This document shows positions 27,503 to 36,973 of a stretch of DNA of 64,000 nt, piece after piece. The notes under the pieces were generated by a model, which saw nothing but the letters and a program-made list of their open reading frames with translations, was not told where the DNA came from and did not search any database. Source of the DNA: Apilactobacillus micheneri (lineage in GTDB: Bacteria > Bacillota > Bacilli > Lactobacillales > Lactobacillaceae); NCBI RefSeq assembly GCF_002993975.1, contig NZ_POSO01000001.1:276611-340610 (forward strand). The letters are read 5' to 3'. Position numbers and translations under genes: made by a program. Every line of letters starts with the position of its first letter. Positions within the stretch are counted from its first letter, which is position 1.

Positions 27503-29854
27503 TTAACCTAATTTACGTTTCCGATATTGGCTACAAAATTTAACTATTTTCGTAACTATTAATGTAACAACAAAGAACACTGGAATTGAAGTTCCTACAA
27601 CCAGAAGAGCGTGTAAATTAATTGGATAATTTAATATTGATACCAATGAGAATACTTTATTAAAGAAGATAAAAATCATCGCAAAAATAACGATTGTTGG
27701 AACAATGATGGCTAACTTAGTTCGATTAAATGGCTTTGAAACCATAAATAATGCTAACCAATAAATAAATCCAGTTACAAGAACACTTAATGTTGCTCGT
27801 TGTAGATAAGTAAAATCAACCCATTCTCCAATTAGCATAATCAATAAGACATAACCAACAATGGTAATTGCTGCTGGTAATGCCACTTCATATATCTTCC
27901 GATAAAATTGATTAGTTACTCGTTGATAATTTGGTGAAAGTGCTAATAAGAAAGAAGGTAATCCTACCATAAATGTATTAATTGGTGTTAATTGAATTGG
28001 TTGAAATGGATAACTATATGCACTGAACATAAATAACACTGTTAATGCTAATGAGAACATCGTTTTAATTAAATATAGTGATGCCACACTGCTGATATTA
28101 TTAATCACTCGACGTCCTTCGCCTAAAACATTAACCATTGCTGAAAAATTAGAGTTAATCAAAACAAAATCAGCAATTCCTTTAGTACTTTCACTACCAG
28201 AGGCCATCGCAACTCCACAATTTGCTTGTTTCATAGCTAGCATATCGTTAACTCCATCACCAGTCATCGCCACAGTATGACCATTGGATTGATAAGCTTG
28301 AATTAAGCGTTTCTTTTGCTTAGGGGTCACTCTACCAAAAATAGTATATTTCTTTACTAACGCTTGATAATCAGCGTTGTCTGATACTGTAGACATATCC
28401 ACCAAAGAGCTACTATTGGGCAGTCCTACACGCTGACCAATATTGCTAACGGTTTTAGGATCATCACCTGAAATAATATTTAAATCAGTATCTTGATTTC
28501 TAAAGTAAGCTAGTGTATCACGTGCATCAAAACGAATCTCATCACTGATTAAGACTAATCCTAGTAAATTAACATTATCTAGTGGTTGCTTTAATTCACC
28601 ATTTACTTTTGCTAAGCATAATACTCGATAGCCACTCAAAGTATAACTATCAACTGTTTGTTGCAATTTATTATCCATCTTTTTTATAACGAACTGTGGC
28701 GCACCCATTACATAATTACCATTATCAAATTTAGCCCCACTCCACTTTTTATCAGAAGAAAATGGAACACTTTCCACTAAATTCCAATTTGGATTATCAA
28801 TGGATTTTTTGATCGCTAAAGAAGTTTCATTGTCATCCTCACTAGAGTAAACAATGCCTCCCAAAGCTGATTTCATATTTTCTTTTGAAATTTTACCAAT
28901 AGGCACAACATCCTCAAATTTGAGATTACCGGTGGTGATAGTCCCAGTTTTATCCAGACAAATCGTGTCTACTCGTGCCAATGTTTCAATCGCTGATAAA
29001 TCTCTTACCAGCACATTTTTCTTCGCTAATTTCATCGCCGATACTGCTAATGTAACTGAGGATAAAAGTACCAGGCCTTCAGGAATCATCCCAATAATGG
29101 AAGCAACTGTTCCTAGCAGAGCTTTATTAATATCATCGCCTGATAATAATTTGATTGCTAATAAAGCACTGCCTAAAGGAACAATAATAAAGGTAAGAAT
29201 CTTAATAATACGGTTGATAGTATGGAGCATCTTACTATCAGACTTTTTATCAGTTTGGTTAACTTCTGATTCCATCCGATTAACAAATGTATCATCACCA
29301 ACTTTAGCTGCTAAGATCCGTGCACTCCCACTTAGAACAAAACTACCAGAAGTAATATGGTCTGAAGCTTGTTTAGCAATTGAATTGGTTTCACCCGTAA
29401 TTTGTGATTCATCTACTTGTAACCCAGTTGCCGTTAAGATTTCACCATCAACTGGCACTTGGTCACCGTGACTAAGCAAAATTACATCTCCCAAAACAAT
29501 TTGTTCAGGATCTATCTCCTGCACATTGCCATCGCGAACGACCTTAATCTTACTTTCAGATAAAATGGCCATCTTATCTAGTTGTCTTTTAGAACGAATT
29601 TCTTGAATACTACCAATTATAGTATTTGCCACGGCAATTATTAAGAACAATAAGTTTTTATAATCACCTGTATATAAAACCATTAACGCTAACACAATGT
29701 TAATTAAATTAAATAATGTAAATGTATTGTTTTTTAAGATTTGTGAAATGCTTAATGTAAAATCATGACTTTTATTATTGTGAAGACCTTTTGCATATAA
29801 TTTACTTACTTCAGACTGGGTTAAACCCTTCTGGCTGTTTACTTGTTCTGCCAA
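27503..29854 (-). CDS. P-type cation-transporting ATPase (CtpE-like)
   Basis: A 783-residue P-type ATPase. Actuator motif TGET near residue 155, the phosphorylation site CLDKTGTI near 298 and the hinge MTGDGVNDMLAMK near 526 are present. TM4 reads IPEGL, which fits Ca2+/Mg2+-type (P2-like) rather than heavy-metal (CPC) pumps, and there is no N-terminal metal-binding domain. The C-terminal half has about six membrane segments. The shape resembles CtpE-type calcium importers of actinobacteria and their lactobacillus homologues; ion specificity is inference. Confidence 0.9.
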   Translation of the reverse strand: MAEQVNSQKGLTQSEVSKLYAKGLHNNKSHDFTLSISQILKNNTFTLFNLINIVLALMVLYTGDYKNLLFLIIAVANTIIGSIQEIRSKRQLDKMAILSESKIKVVRDGNVQEIDPEQIVLGDVILLSHGDQVPVDGEILTATGLQVDESQITGETNSIAKQASDHITSGSFVLSGSARILAAKVGDDTFVNRMESEVNQTDKKSDSKMLHTINRIIKILTFIIVPLGSALLAIKLLSGDDINKALLGTVASIIGMIPEGLVLLSSVTLAVSAMKLAKKNVLVRDLSAIETLARVDTICLDKTGTITTGNLKFEDVVPIGKISKENMKSALGGIVYSSEDDNETSLAIKKSIDNPNWNLVESVPFSSDKKWSGAKFDNGNYVMGAPQFVIKKMDNKLQQTVDSYTLSGYRVLCLAKVNGELKQPLDNVNLLGLVLISDEIRFDARDTLAYFRNQDTDLNIISGDDPKTVSNIGQRVGLPNSSSLVDMSTVSDNADYQALVKKYTIFGRVTPKQKKRLIQAYQSNGHTVAMTGDGVNDMLAMKQANCGVAMASGSESTKGIADFVLINSNFSAMVNVLGEGRRVINNISSVASLYLIKTMFSLALTVLFMFSAYSYPFQPIQLTPINTFMVGLPSFLLALSPNYQRVTNQFYRKIYEVALPAAITIVGYVLLIMLIGEWVDFTYLQRATLSVLVTGFIYWLALFMVSKPFNRTKLAIIVPTIVIFAMIFIFFNKVFSLVSILNYPINLHALLVVGTSIPVFFVVTLIVTKIVKFCSQYRKRKLG

Positions 29855-29941
29855 TATCTCACCTCATTTATGTTTTTTTGATTGATTTTATTTATCAAAT
29901 TGTCTTACTATTAAATTACTCTAAATCCAAGGAGGATTATT

Positions 29942-30796
29942 ATGCCTAATTCAATTAAAGATACAATCAAATTAGCAGATGGTAACCAAATGCCAATGGA
30001 AGGCTTTGGAACCTATAAATTAACAGATCAAGATACCATGGATGCAGCAATTAAAACTGCATTTGAAAGTGGTTATCGTTTGTTTGATACTGCACAGTTC
30101 TATAATAATGAAGAACTACTAGGTAATTCAATTAAAAAGCTAAAAATTAACAGAAAAGAAATATTTCTTACTACTAAGATTCCTGAACCAAAACAAGGCT
30201 ATCAATCAACTTTAGATGCAATTGATGAATCATTGGAAAAATTACAAACTGACTATATTGATTTACTATTGGTACATTGGCCAATTCACTCTCAATTTTT
30301 TGATACTTGGCGTGCCTTTGAAAAAGCAAAAGCAGAAGGTAAAGTTAAATCAATTGGAGTAAGTAATTATCATCAAACACACCTTGATTTATTATCAACT
30401 ACAGCTGATGAAATGCCCGTAGTTAATCAAATTGAAGATCACCCATATCTTACTCAAGAACCAATGATTGAAGCTAATAAGCAAAGAAATATATTAACTC
30501 AAGCATGGAGTCCAATGGGTCGTGGAGCAACCTTAAACGATGCTACGATAAAGGACATTGCTGAAAATCATGGTAAATCTACTGCTCAAATTATTTTGAG
30601 ATGGCATTTACAACGTGGAATTGCAATTATTCCAAAATCCAGTAATCCTGAAAGAATCAAACAAAATGCTGATATCTATGATTTCAACTTATCAGATGAA
30701 GAAATGAAACAAATTAGTGCATTGGATAAGCAACAACGTACTGGTGATGATCCAGAAATCGTATATGAAATTGAACACCAATATCCTACTCATTAA
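29942..30796 (+). CDS. Aldo/keto reductase
   Basis: A 284-residue NADPH-dependent TIM-barrel reductase. The catalytic tetrad is visible: Asp in LFDTAQFYNNEELLG with Tyr a few residues on, Lys in LTTKIPEP and His in LLLVHWPIH; the cofactor motif IPKSSNPERIKQN lies near residue 232. It reduces aldehydes or ketones, and in heterofermenters it may serve NAD(P)H balance. AAGGAGG precedes the ATG. Confidence 0.92.
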   Translation: MPNSIKDTIKLADGNQMPMEGFGTYKLTDQDTMDAAIKTAFESGYRLFDTAQFYNNEELLGNSIKKLKINRKEIFLTTKIPEPKQGYQSTLDAIDESLEKLQTDYIDLLLVHWPIHSQFFDTWRAFEKAKAEGKVKSIGVSNYHQTHLDLLSTTADEMPVVNQIEDHPYLTQEPMIEANKQRNILTQAWSPMGRGATLNDATIKDIAENHGKSTAQIILRWHLQRGIAIIPKSSNPERIKQNADIYDFNLSDEEMKQISALDKQQRTGDDPEIVYEIEHQYPTH

Positions 30797-30855
30797 TTTA
30801 ACCATTTGCATTATTAAAAATTAATGATAACATTATAAATGTAAATTAAATATAT

Positions 30856-31106
30856 CTAAGGAAGAGGCGCAATTATTATCAGTAGACTTAAGTAATGGTT
30901 TAAGACATGTTGATATAAGTTGAAAGGAATAATTGCCGAAACTATTAATTTGCTTAAAGAATTAATTTGTTGGGGCTTAGCTCAATAAGCTAAGAACTGT
31001 CGTAAGTAAGCAACTTACGGGGTGCTTTTAAGGTAAAATAACGATAAAATAAAGCGTTGATAATACTTTAAGGGGACTATTCCAATTTGAATAGTTCCCT
31101 TTATTT
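30856..31106 (+). promoter_or_regulatory. Lysine riboswitch (L box) with terminator
   Basis: The + strand RNA contains the L-box landmarks in order: GAAGAGGCGC (30861), CAGTAGA, AAAGGAA..TTGCCGAAA, GGGGCTTAGC, CTGTCGTAAG and TTACGGGGTGCTTTT (to about 31029). An intrinsic terminator follows at 31069-31106, a 13-bp stem from AAGGGGACTATTC with T-run. Lysine binding should favour termination before the APC permease. This accounts for the 400-base gap after the aldo/keto reductase. Confidence 0.92.
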
Positions 31107-31198
31107 ATTAACTTGGCAATTTATACCTGTGAATTATAAATATTCCAATTTATTTTATCAATTAAAAGTATCTTCCTCATTGAAGGGAGTAATGTTTC

Positions 31199-32701
31199 AT
31201 GGAAAACATGCAGAGTCAAAAGAAGATTTCTACAATGGGATTAGTATTAATTATCTTTTCCACCATTTTTGGAATCTCCAATTCACAAACAGCCTTTTAT
31301 CAAATGGGCTATTCAAGTATTATTTGGTACATATTAGGGGCAATTTTATTCTTCATCCCCACTAGTTTAATGTTTGCTGAATATGGTTCAACTTTTAAAG
31401 ATGCTCATGGTGGTATCTACTCATGGTTGGAACAAACTATTGGTAAGCGTTGGGCATTTATAGGTAGTTTTACTTGGCTAGCTGGTTGGGTTATCACATT
31501 AGTTTCATTAGTTACTAACATGTGGATTCCTTTAGCCGTTACCATCTCTGGTAAAGATACTACTGGAAGTTGGCATTTATTTGGTTTAGATTCAACCGCT
31601 ACTATTGGGGTGCTAGGAATTTTAGTTATTATGTTTGTAACTTGGTTAGCTTCTCGTGGTATGAAATCTATTGCCGGATTATCATATGTTAGTGGAATTA
31701 TTGGGATTGTTGATTTAGTTATTTTTGTTGGATTATCAATCTTAGTATTAATGGCTAATCATGGACAATTTGCTGAACCAATTAATATGCACACCTTGGC
31801 AGTTTCACCTAATCCTGCCTTTCAATCACCAGTTTCAATGTTTTCTTTCTTAGTTTATGCAATCTTTGCATATGCCGGAATGGAAACACTAGGTAGTATT
31901 ACCGATAATACTAAGAATCCTAAGAAGACATTCCCTCGTGCTGTTATCATTGCTACTGTTGTAATGACTGTTGGTTACCTTCTAGGAATTCTAATGTGTG
32001 GGATTAGTGCTAATTGGCTTCGTGATTTAGGCCATAGTGATATTAATTTAGGAAATGTTCGTTTCGCCCTACTAACTAATTTAGGGGTTGAATTTGGACA
32101 TAACTTACTCCACTTAAACACCGGTCAATCATTATTAATGGGACAATGGGTTGCTAGATTTACTAGTTTAACTGGTTTCATCAGTTATTTAGGTGAATTT
32201 ATCTTCTTAACTTATGCTCCAATTAAGTCATTTATTGAAGGTTCACCAAAGAAGTTATGGCCTAAGACTATGACTAAGCTTAATAAATTCGATGTTCCTG
32301 CCCATGCACTTTGGGTTCAATGTTTGGTCATTTGCTTAATTATTGCCGGAGTTTCATTTGGTGGATCATCAGCTCAAGCCTTTTACACAATTTTAACTGA
32401 TATGAATAATATGACTACTGCGGTTCCATACTTATTCTTAGTTATCGCCTTCCCACTATTTAAGAAGAAAATTACACAAAACAAAGATGGCTTTATTTTC
32501 TATCAAAATAAGACATTTACGAATGTAACTACTGTAATTACAATTTTTACTTTAGCATTTGCTATCATTTTCACCACCATTCAACCTTTGATGGATCATG
32601 ATATTCAAACTGCATTCTGGACTTTGTTTGGACCAGTCTTCTTCATCATTGTGGCATGGTTATTCTATTCACATGGTGTTAAAAAATTAAATCAAGAATA
32701 A
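31199..32701 (+). CDS. APC-family amino acid permease, likely lysine transporter
   Basis: A 500-residue membrane protein with about twelve to thirteen membrane segments and the APC opening pattern (IIFSTIFGISNSQTAFYQMGYSSI, then SLMFAEYGS and GGIYSWLEQTIG). It resembles the YjeM/glutamate-GABA antiporter branch. The upstream lysine riboswitch assigns it to lysine supply; import is the expected direction for a gene shut off by lysine. GGGAG is nine bases before the ATG. It is monocistronic with a terminator after it. Confidence 0.9.
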   Translation: MENMQSQKKISTMGLVLIIFSTIFGISNSQTAFYQMGYSSIIWYILGAILFFIPTSLMFAEYGSTFKDAHGGIYSWLEQTIGKRWAFIGSFTWLAGWVITLVSLVTNMWIPLAVTISGKDTTGSWHLFGLDSTATIGVLGILVIMFVTWLASRGMKSIAGLSYVSGIIGIVDLVIFVGLSILVLMANHGQFAEPINMHTLAVSPNPAFQSPVSMFSFLVYAIFAYAGMETLGSITDNTKNPKKTFPRAVIIATVVMTVGYLLGILMCGISANWLRDLGHSDINLGNVRFALLTNLGVEFGHNLLHLNTGQSLLMGQWVARFTSLTGFISYLGEFIFLTYAPIKSFIEGSPKKLWPKTMTKLNKFDVPAHALWVQCLVICLIIAGVSFGGSSAQAFYTILTDMNNMTTAVPYLFLVIAFPLFKKKITQNKDGFIFYQNKTFTNVTTVITIFTLAFAIIFTTIQPLMDHDIQTAFWTLFGPVFFIIVAWLFYSHGVKKLNQE

Positions 32702-32712
32702 AATTTCTTAAG

Positions 32713-32749
32713 AAAGCCCAACTTACTGCAATGTAAGTTGGGCTTTTTT
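32713..32749 (+). terminator. Terminator after the APC permease
   Basis: AAAGCCCAACTTAC pairs with GTAAGTTGGGCTTT, then T-run. Confidence 0.88.
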
Positions 32750-32887
32750 GGTGTTTACACTTTTGTTATTATTAGTCGCAAAAGAAAGGAATTAATGTAT
32801 GAAAATAAAGAAGACTAATCATTTGCATTATAGTTGGGTATAAGGTTTATTATAAATGAACTTAATCAAATAAAGGAGTGTTTTATA

Positions 32888-33631
32888 ATGACTTTACAAA
32901 ACAAGGTAATTGTTATCACAGGTGCTAGTTCTGGTATGGGAGCTGCAACTACCAAAAAGGCAGTTGCTAAAGGTGCCAAAGTTGTAATCGGAGCTAGAAA
33001 TGAAGAAAAACTAAAAGCAATTGCTGATAGCACTGAAAATCCAGCCAATGTTGTTTACCAAAAAACTGATGTTACTAATTTAGAAGACGTTAAAGCTTTA
33101 GTAAAAACTGCCATTGATAAGTTCGAAAAAGTAGACATAATTTATAATAATGCTGGTATTATGCCACAAGATAAGTTAGTAGATAGTGATCCAGAATCTT
33201 GGAAAGCAATGTTTAATACTAACGTTATTGGTGTTCTAAATGGAATTAAAGCTACTTTACCAATTATGCAAAAACAAGGTAAAGGTTTAATCATGGCTAC
33301 TGATTCAGTTGCTGGTCATGTTGTTTACCCTGGTTCTGCTGTATATAACAGTACTAAATTTGCTGTTCGTGCAATTATGGAAGGCTTACGCCAAGAAGAA
33401 CATGGAAATGGTATTAAGACTGGTATTGTATCTCCAGGCGCTGTTAATACTAACTTAGTTTCAACTATCGGTAATAAACAAATCCAAGATGCTATTGCAA
33501 AAATGTCACAAGATTCAAATATGGCATTATCAGCTGAAGATGTTGCTAACTCAGCTATCTTTATGATGGAACAACCTGATAATGTTAATATGAATGAAAT
33601 CTTAGTTCGCCCTACTGGTCAAAACGTTTAA
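32888..33631 (+). CDS. Short-chain dehydrogenase/reductase
   Basis: A 247-residue classical SDR. The cofactor motif TGASSGMG is at about residues 12-19, NNAG near 90, catalytic Ser in ATDSVAG and YNSTK near 155-159. The Arg at GARNEEK after strand 2 suggests NADP preference. I start at ATG 32888 after AAAGGAG. Its stop shares a base with the MerR gene start (TAATG), so translation of the two is coupled and the regulator probably controls this operon. Confidence 0.9.
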   Translation: MTLQNKVIVITGASSGMGAATTKKAVAKGAKVVIGARNEEKLKAIADSTENPANVVYQKTDVTNLEDVKALVKTAIDKFEKVDIIYNNAGIMPQDKLVDSDPESWKAMFNTNVIGVLNGIKATLPIMQKQGKGLIMATDSVAGHVVYPGSAVYNSTKFAVRAIMEGLRQEEHGNGIKTGIVSPGAVNTNLVSTIGNKQIQDAIAKMSQDSNMALSAEDVANSAIFMMEQPDNVNMNEILVRPTGQNV

Positions 33632-34008
33632 TGCAAATTTCAGAAGTAACTCAAAAATATAACATTTCTAAGCAAACATTATATTATTGGGAGCGAATTG
33701 GTTTACTTTATAAAATAGCTAAAGATAGTAACGGTTATCGCAACTATAACGAAGAGAATTTAAAACAAATTGAATTCGTTTCTTGTATGCGTAATGCCGG
33801 CATGACTATCAATAAATTACAAAAATATATGATTTTATATAATTCTGGTGAACAGACTTTTGAACAAAGAAAGCAACTAATTGCCGATCAATTAGATGAA
33901 ATTAAATATCAAGTCTTAAAATATAAAAATGCTCAACAAGTTTTAGAATATAAACTGAATCATTATAAAGAACTAAGCAATCAGTTTAAGCAAAAGGATG
34001 CTAAATAA
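33631..34008 (+). CDS. MerR-family regulator
   Basis: A 125-residue MerR protein: HTH YNISKQTLYYWERIGLLYK (residues 9-27), wing YRNYNEENLKQIEFV, then a dimerising coiled coil (about 75-115). No cysteines are placed for metal binding. It belongs to the YfmP/NmlR-like size class that senses small electrophiles or drugs; the adjacent SDR fits aldehyde stress. It begins on the last base of the SDR stop. Its last codons form half of a perfect palindrome that is also the terminator. Confidence 0.88.
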   Translation: MQISEVTQKYNISKQTLYYWERIGLLYKIAKDSNGYRNYNEENLKQIEFVSCMRNAGMTINKLQKYMILYNSGEQTFEQRKQLIADQLDEIKYQVLKYKNAQQVLEYKLNHYKELSNQFKQKDAK

Positions 34009-34025
34009 TTATTTAGCATCCTTTT
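33992..34025. terminator. 34-bp perfect palindrome, terminator inside two coding ends
   Basis: The 34 bases are their own reverse complement, centred between 34008 and 34009, with the left arm AAAAGGATGCTAAATAA. Both converging genes end in it and both encode the C-terminus Lys-Asp-Ala-Lys followed by a TAA stop. The T-runs make it a bidirectional terminator with no non-coding space. Confidence 0.85.
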
Positions 34026-34620
34026 TGTATTGTTTAATTAATGGATAATATTTTGTCATTAACGCATGATGATATTCTGATAATCTGTAATCACGTACAG
34101 CTTTCCACAAAGTCGCAGCAACCTTTATTGGGGTATTAAAATCTTTGTATGCATCATCTTTATAAAAATCTCGTAAAAAATGATTCCATTGATATGTATG
34201 TTCTTCAGAATTATTTATAACCTTACTAGGATTATTTAATATTGCAATCAAATCTTTAACCGTTGCCCTATCATCATTATTTTTTTGCACAGCGCGCATT
34301 TTAATAGCCATCGACTTTTTAAAATGAAAGTTACTAAGATGAAAATAATTAGCAAAATATTTTCGAGCTTCATTATTTAATTTAAATCCTGAATGCAAAA
34401 GTTTAGTATCTAAATTAATCTCTGAAAACTGCAAAGATCTTTGCTTATTCAATTTTCTTAATGGCTTAATATCTTTCGGCAACACACCATGTAGCATTTT
34501 TAAGATATAATCGTTTAATTCCGCTTTAGTCCCATTTGCAGGCAATCCATATTTTCTGCAAAGATTTTGCAAATCCTTTTTATAAAAATAATGATTATTA
34601 AAATATTCGATAGTTAGCAT
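34009..34620 (-). CDS. SAP-domain protein
   Basis: A 203-residue basic protein. The N-terminus (YFNNHYFYKKDLQNLCRKYGLPANGTKAELNDYILKML, about 5-43) is a SAP-like nucleic-acid-binding helix-extended-loop-helix; the remainder is helical and lysine-rich, without an enzyme motif. SAP proteins of this size in lactobacilli are uncharacterised. It converges with the MerR gene at a shared palindromic terminator. Confidence 0.78.
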   Translation of the reverse strand: MLTIEYFNNHYFYKKDLQNLCRKYGLPANGTKAELNDYILKMLHGVLPKDIKPLRKLNKQRSLQFSEINLDTKLLHSGFKLNNEARKYFANYFHLSNFHFKKSMAIKMRAVQKNNDDRATVKDLIAILNNPSKVINNSEEHTYQWNHFLRDFYKDDAYKDFNTPIKVAATLWKAVRDYRLSEYHHALMTKYYPLIKQYKKDAK

Positions 34621-34642
34621 TCATATATTCAACTCTTTTCAC

Positions 34643-34679
34643 AAAAAAATGTACATGCTAAGTATAGCATGTACATTTT
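34643..34679 (-). terminator. Terminator after the small repetitive stress protein
   Basis: A 14-bp perfect stem AAATGTACATGCTA/TAGCATGTACATTT with seven T on the minus strand. Confidence 0.85.
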
Positions 34680-34697
34680 AGTAATTTGTTATTGATA

Positions 34698-34862
34698 TTA
34701 TTTATCTGAGTCGGCTTTGTTAGTCATTTCAGACATTTTACCTTTAGCTTTACCAGTCATTTCAGAAGCCTTACCTTTGGCTTTGCCAGCTGCTTCTGAA
34801 GCTTTGCCCTTTAAGTCACTAGCAGTTTCGCTAGCCTTATTCTTGATATCATCAAAATCCAT
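34698..34862 (-). CDS. Small CsbD/LEA-like stress protein (54 residues)
   Basis: A 54-residue, charged, low-complexity protein too short for ordinary ORF cut-offs. It begins MDFDDIKNKASETASDLKGK and repeats an 8-residue theme, GKAKGKASE then GKAKGKMSE, with alternating Lys, Ala and Glu/Asp. This is the look of CsbD-like or LEA-type hydrophilic stress proteins. GAAGGAG is seven bases before the ATG and a strong terminator follows, so it is a separate, well-expressed unit. Confidence 0.8.
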   Translation of the reverse strand: MDFDDIKNKASETASDLKGKASEAAGKAKGKASEMTGKAKGKMSEMTNKADSDK

Positions 34863-34928
34863 AATATCATCTCCTTCAACTATGTTGTAACACTCACATA
34901 TGTTGAATTCAAAGAATACGACTTTTAG

Positions 34929-35612
34929 CTAAATTTCATCCCTAAGTTTTTGAGCTTTTTCAAAATCATTAGTAAAAATACCTTGGATTCCAATTTTACA
35001 TAATTGATGGATTTCCATATCATCATCAACTGTCCAAATTCTTTCATGATCTTCAATACCTGGGATATATGTACCGGGGTGTAAACTATTAAGATGTTCA
35101 CTTTCCATAAACATTTTAGGATCTACATTCATTCTTTTATCAAATAAAAAGTTATAGTCTTGATCAGGATCAATTCTTTGTGCCACTTTAATGCTATCAA
35201 TATTAAATGAAGAATAAATCACTGGATACATTAAGTCAGTATCGTTAACCATGTTCATAACTTTTTCTTCGATATCTTGATAATGAATTTTATTAGTTTT
35301 AAATTCAAGATTTAATCTGATATCTTTACCGGCAAATAAATCTAAGAATTCAGCTAAACTTGGAATAGGTTCCCCATTAGCTAATTTAAATTTACGTAAA
35401 TCTTTAAAATTATAAGAATTAATTAATCCTTTACCATCAGTAGTGCGATCAATCTTTTCATCATGCATAATCACTGGTGTTCCATCCTTGGTTAAATGAA
35501 CATCAAATTCAACTGCATCAGCATTATTATCGATACAATATTTGAAGCCTTCTAAAGAATTTTCAGGGCATTTAACCGGAATACCACGATGTGCAAAAAT
35601 CATTGTTTTCAT
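34929..35612 (-). CDS. Glycerophosphodiester phosphodiesterase
   Basis: A 227-residue GDPD-family enzyme hydrolysing glycerophosphodiesters to glycerol 3-phosphate and an alcohol. Conserved: FAHRGIPVKCPENSLEGF (about 5-22, catalytic His and metal Glu), EFDVHLTKDGTPVIMHDEKIDRTTDGKG (about 38-66, second His) and LEFKTN near 103. There is no signal peptide, so it is cytosolic. GAGGAG precedes the ATG. Confidence 0.92.
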   Translation of the reverse strand: MKTMIFAHRGIPVKCPENSLEGFKYCIDNNADAVEFDVHLTKDGTPVIMHDEKIDRTTDGKGLINSYNFKDLRKFKLANGEPIPSLAEFLDLFAGKDIRLNLEFKTNKIHYQDIEEKVMNMVNDTDLMYPVIYSSFNIDSIKVAQRIDPDQDYNFLFDKRMNVDPKMFMESEHLNSLHPGTYIPGIEDHERIWTVDDDMEIHQLCKIGIQGIFTNDFEKAQKLRDEI

Positions 35613-35698
35613 AATATATTATCTCCTCACTATATACTTCATTTTAGACCAAATGTGCTATATAATAAAATCAATTAGTTTATATGGGAGATAGAAAC

Positions 35699-36379
35699 AT
35701 GAAAAAAATCCTAGTAGTGCTAACAAATACCACCAGATATAGGCATACAAATGAGCCAACTGGACTTTGGCTAGGTGAAGCCACAGAATTTGTCGACATC
35801 ATTCATGAAGCTGGATATTCAGTTGATTATGTTAGCCCTAAAGGTGGATTTGTACCAATTGATCCACGTAGTATGAAATACGTAAATAAAAATATTATGG
35901 AAAGTTATGAAATCGGTGATTTTCAACAACGAGCACTGTGTAAATCTTTAAAACCTAACGAAATTAACCCCGATGATTATGTCGCTATTTATTATACTGG
36001 CGGACATGGAGTTATGTGGGACTTTCCAAATAATGTAGAATTACAAATGATTGCAAAAGAAATTTATAATAACAATGGTTTTATTACTTCAGTTTGCCAC
36101 GGTATTGCTGGTTTAATAAATATCAAGGATGCTGATGGTAAATATATAATTGAAGGTCGTAACATTACTGGTTTTACTAAATCAGAAGAAATGTTAGCTG
36201 GGAAAATGCGATTTATTCCATTCTTAAATCAAGAAATTACTGAAAAACGTGGCGCTATTTTTCAAAAACGTCGTGCTTATAGAGAATTTGTTGTCCAAGA
36301 TGGTCATATTATTACCGGACAAAATCCTTTTTCCGCTAAAGCTGTTGCTAAAATGTTAATTAGTAATTTAAGTCATTAA
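35699..36379 (+). CDS. DJ-1/PfpI (Hsp31-like) family protein
   Basis: A 226-residue class-I-amidotransferase-fold protein. The nucleophile elbow TSVCHGIAGL holds the Cys near residue 136, a Glu is in GLWLGEATEF near 26, and the linker region YYTGGHGVMWDF matches Hsp31-like glyoxalase III or deglycase/chaperone members. It probably detoxifies methylglyoxal or protects proteins. Start ATG 35699 follows GGGAG; an ATG 15 bases earlier lies in the ribosome site. Confidence 0.88.
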   Translation: MKKILVVLTNTTRYRHTNEPTGLWLGEATEFVDIIHEAGYSVDYVSPKGGFVPIDPRSMKYVNKNIMESYEIGDFQQRALCKSLKPNEINPDDYVAIYYTGGHGVMWDFPNNVELQMIAKEIYNNNGFITSVCHGIAGLINIKDADGKYIIEGRNITGFTKSEEMLAGKMRFIPFLNQEITEKRGAIFQKRRAYREFVVQDGHIITGQNPFSAKAVAKMLISNLSH

Positions 36380-36383
36380 AACC

Positions 36384-36415
36384 AAAAGCAGACTCATTTG
36401 AGTCTGCTTTTTATT
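36384..36415. terminator. Bidirectional terminator
   Basis: AAAGCAGACTC pairs with GAGTCTGCTTT across three bases, with T-run, between the Hsp31-like gene and convergent bioY. Confidence 0.82.
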
Positions 36416-36953
36416 TTATAATTTTATTTAATCTTTGTGCTAAAAAGACAGCAATGACTGCTTTTAAAATGTCCCCCGGAATAAATAAAAAGTTAGCATA
36501 AAATGCATTAAGAATTGAAATGTGACTTTGCCAACTTAACCATAAAATGGCTAACACATAAGTAAATATAATGGATGTAAATATGGTTGCAATCAACAAT
36601 GAGCCAAAATTATTTTTCCAATGAGTATATTTACTAATTAAATTATTAATCAATGCAATCAACATTGGTGTAAAAAGCCATGCGAATAAATAGCCTGCTG
36701 TTGGTCCAATAAAGACGGCCATGCCACCTTGAAATCCAGATAAAAATGGTAGTCCCATCATTACTAACAACATAAAAATTAGCACTGAAAAAGTTCCCTT
36801 TTTACCACCTAATAAAATTCCTGCCAGCATAATCCCAAAATTTTGTAGCACAATGGGCACTGGGATTAATAAAACCGGGATTCCAGGAAACATCCCTAAA
36901 ACAATAATTAAAGCCGTCATTAAAGCAATCTGGGTTAAATCTTTAGTTTTCAT
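36411..36953 (-). CDS. bioY: Biotin ECF transporter substrate-binding protein BioY
   Basis: A 180-residue membrane protein with six segments and BioY signature regions: ALIIVLGMFPGIPVLLIPVPIVLQNFGIMLAG near the start and GPTAGYLFAWLF near residue 86. It is the S component that captures biotin and couples to the shared EcfAAT energy module encoded elsewhere. It has its own promoter with two BirA operators and follows birA. No biotin synthesis gene is in the window, consistent with a biotin scavenger. Confidence 0.95.
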   Translation of the reverse strand: MKTKDLTQIALMTALIIVLGMFPGIPVLLIPVPIVLQNFGIMLAGILLGGKKGTFSVLIFMLLVMMGLPFLSGFQGGMAVFIGPTAGYLFAWLFTPMLIALINNLISKYTHWKNNFGSLLIATIFTSIIFTYVLAILWLSWQSHISILNAFYANFLFIPGDILKAVIAVFLAQRLNKIIK

Positions 36954-36973
36954 AACTTACCTCACATATGTAT

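Noticed and set aside
31087-31365. 92-residue ORF beginning in the riboswitch terminator
   Set aside because: It starts inside the terminator stem, has no ribosome site and overlaps the permease gene.
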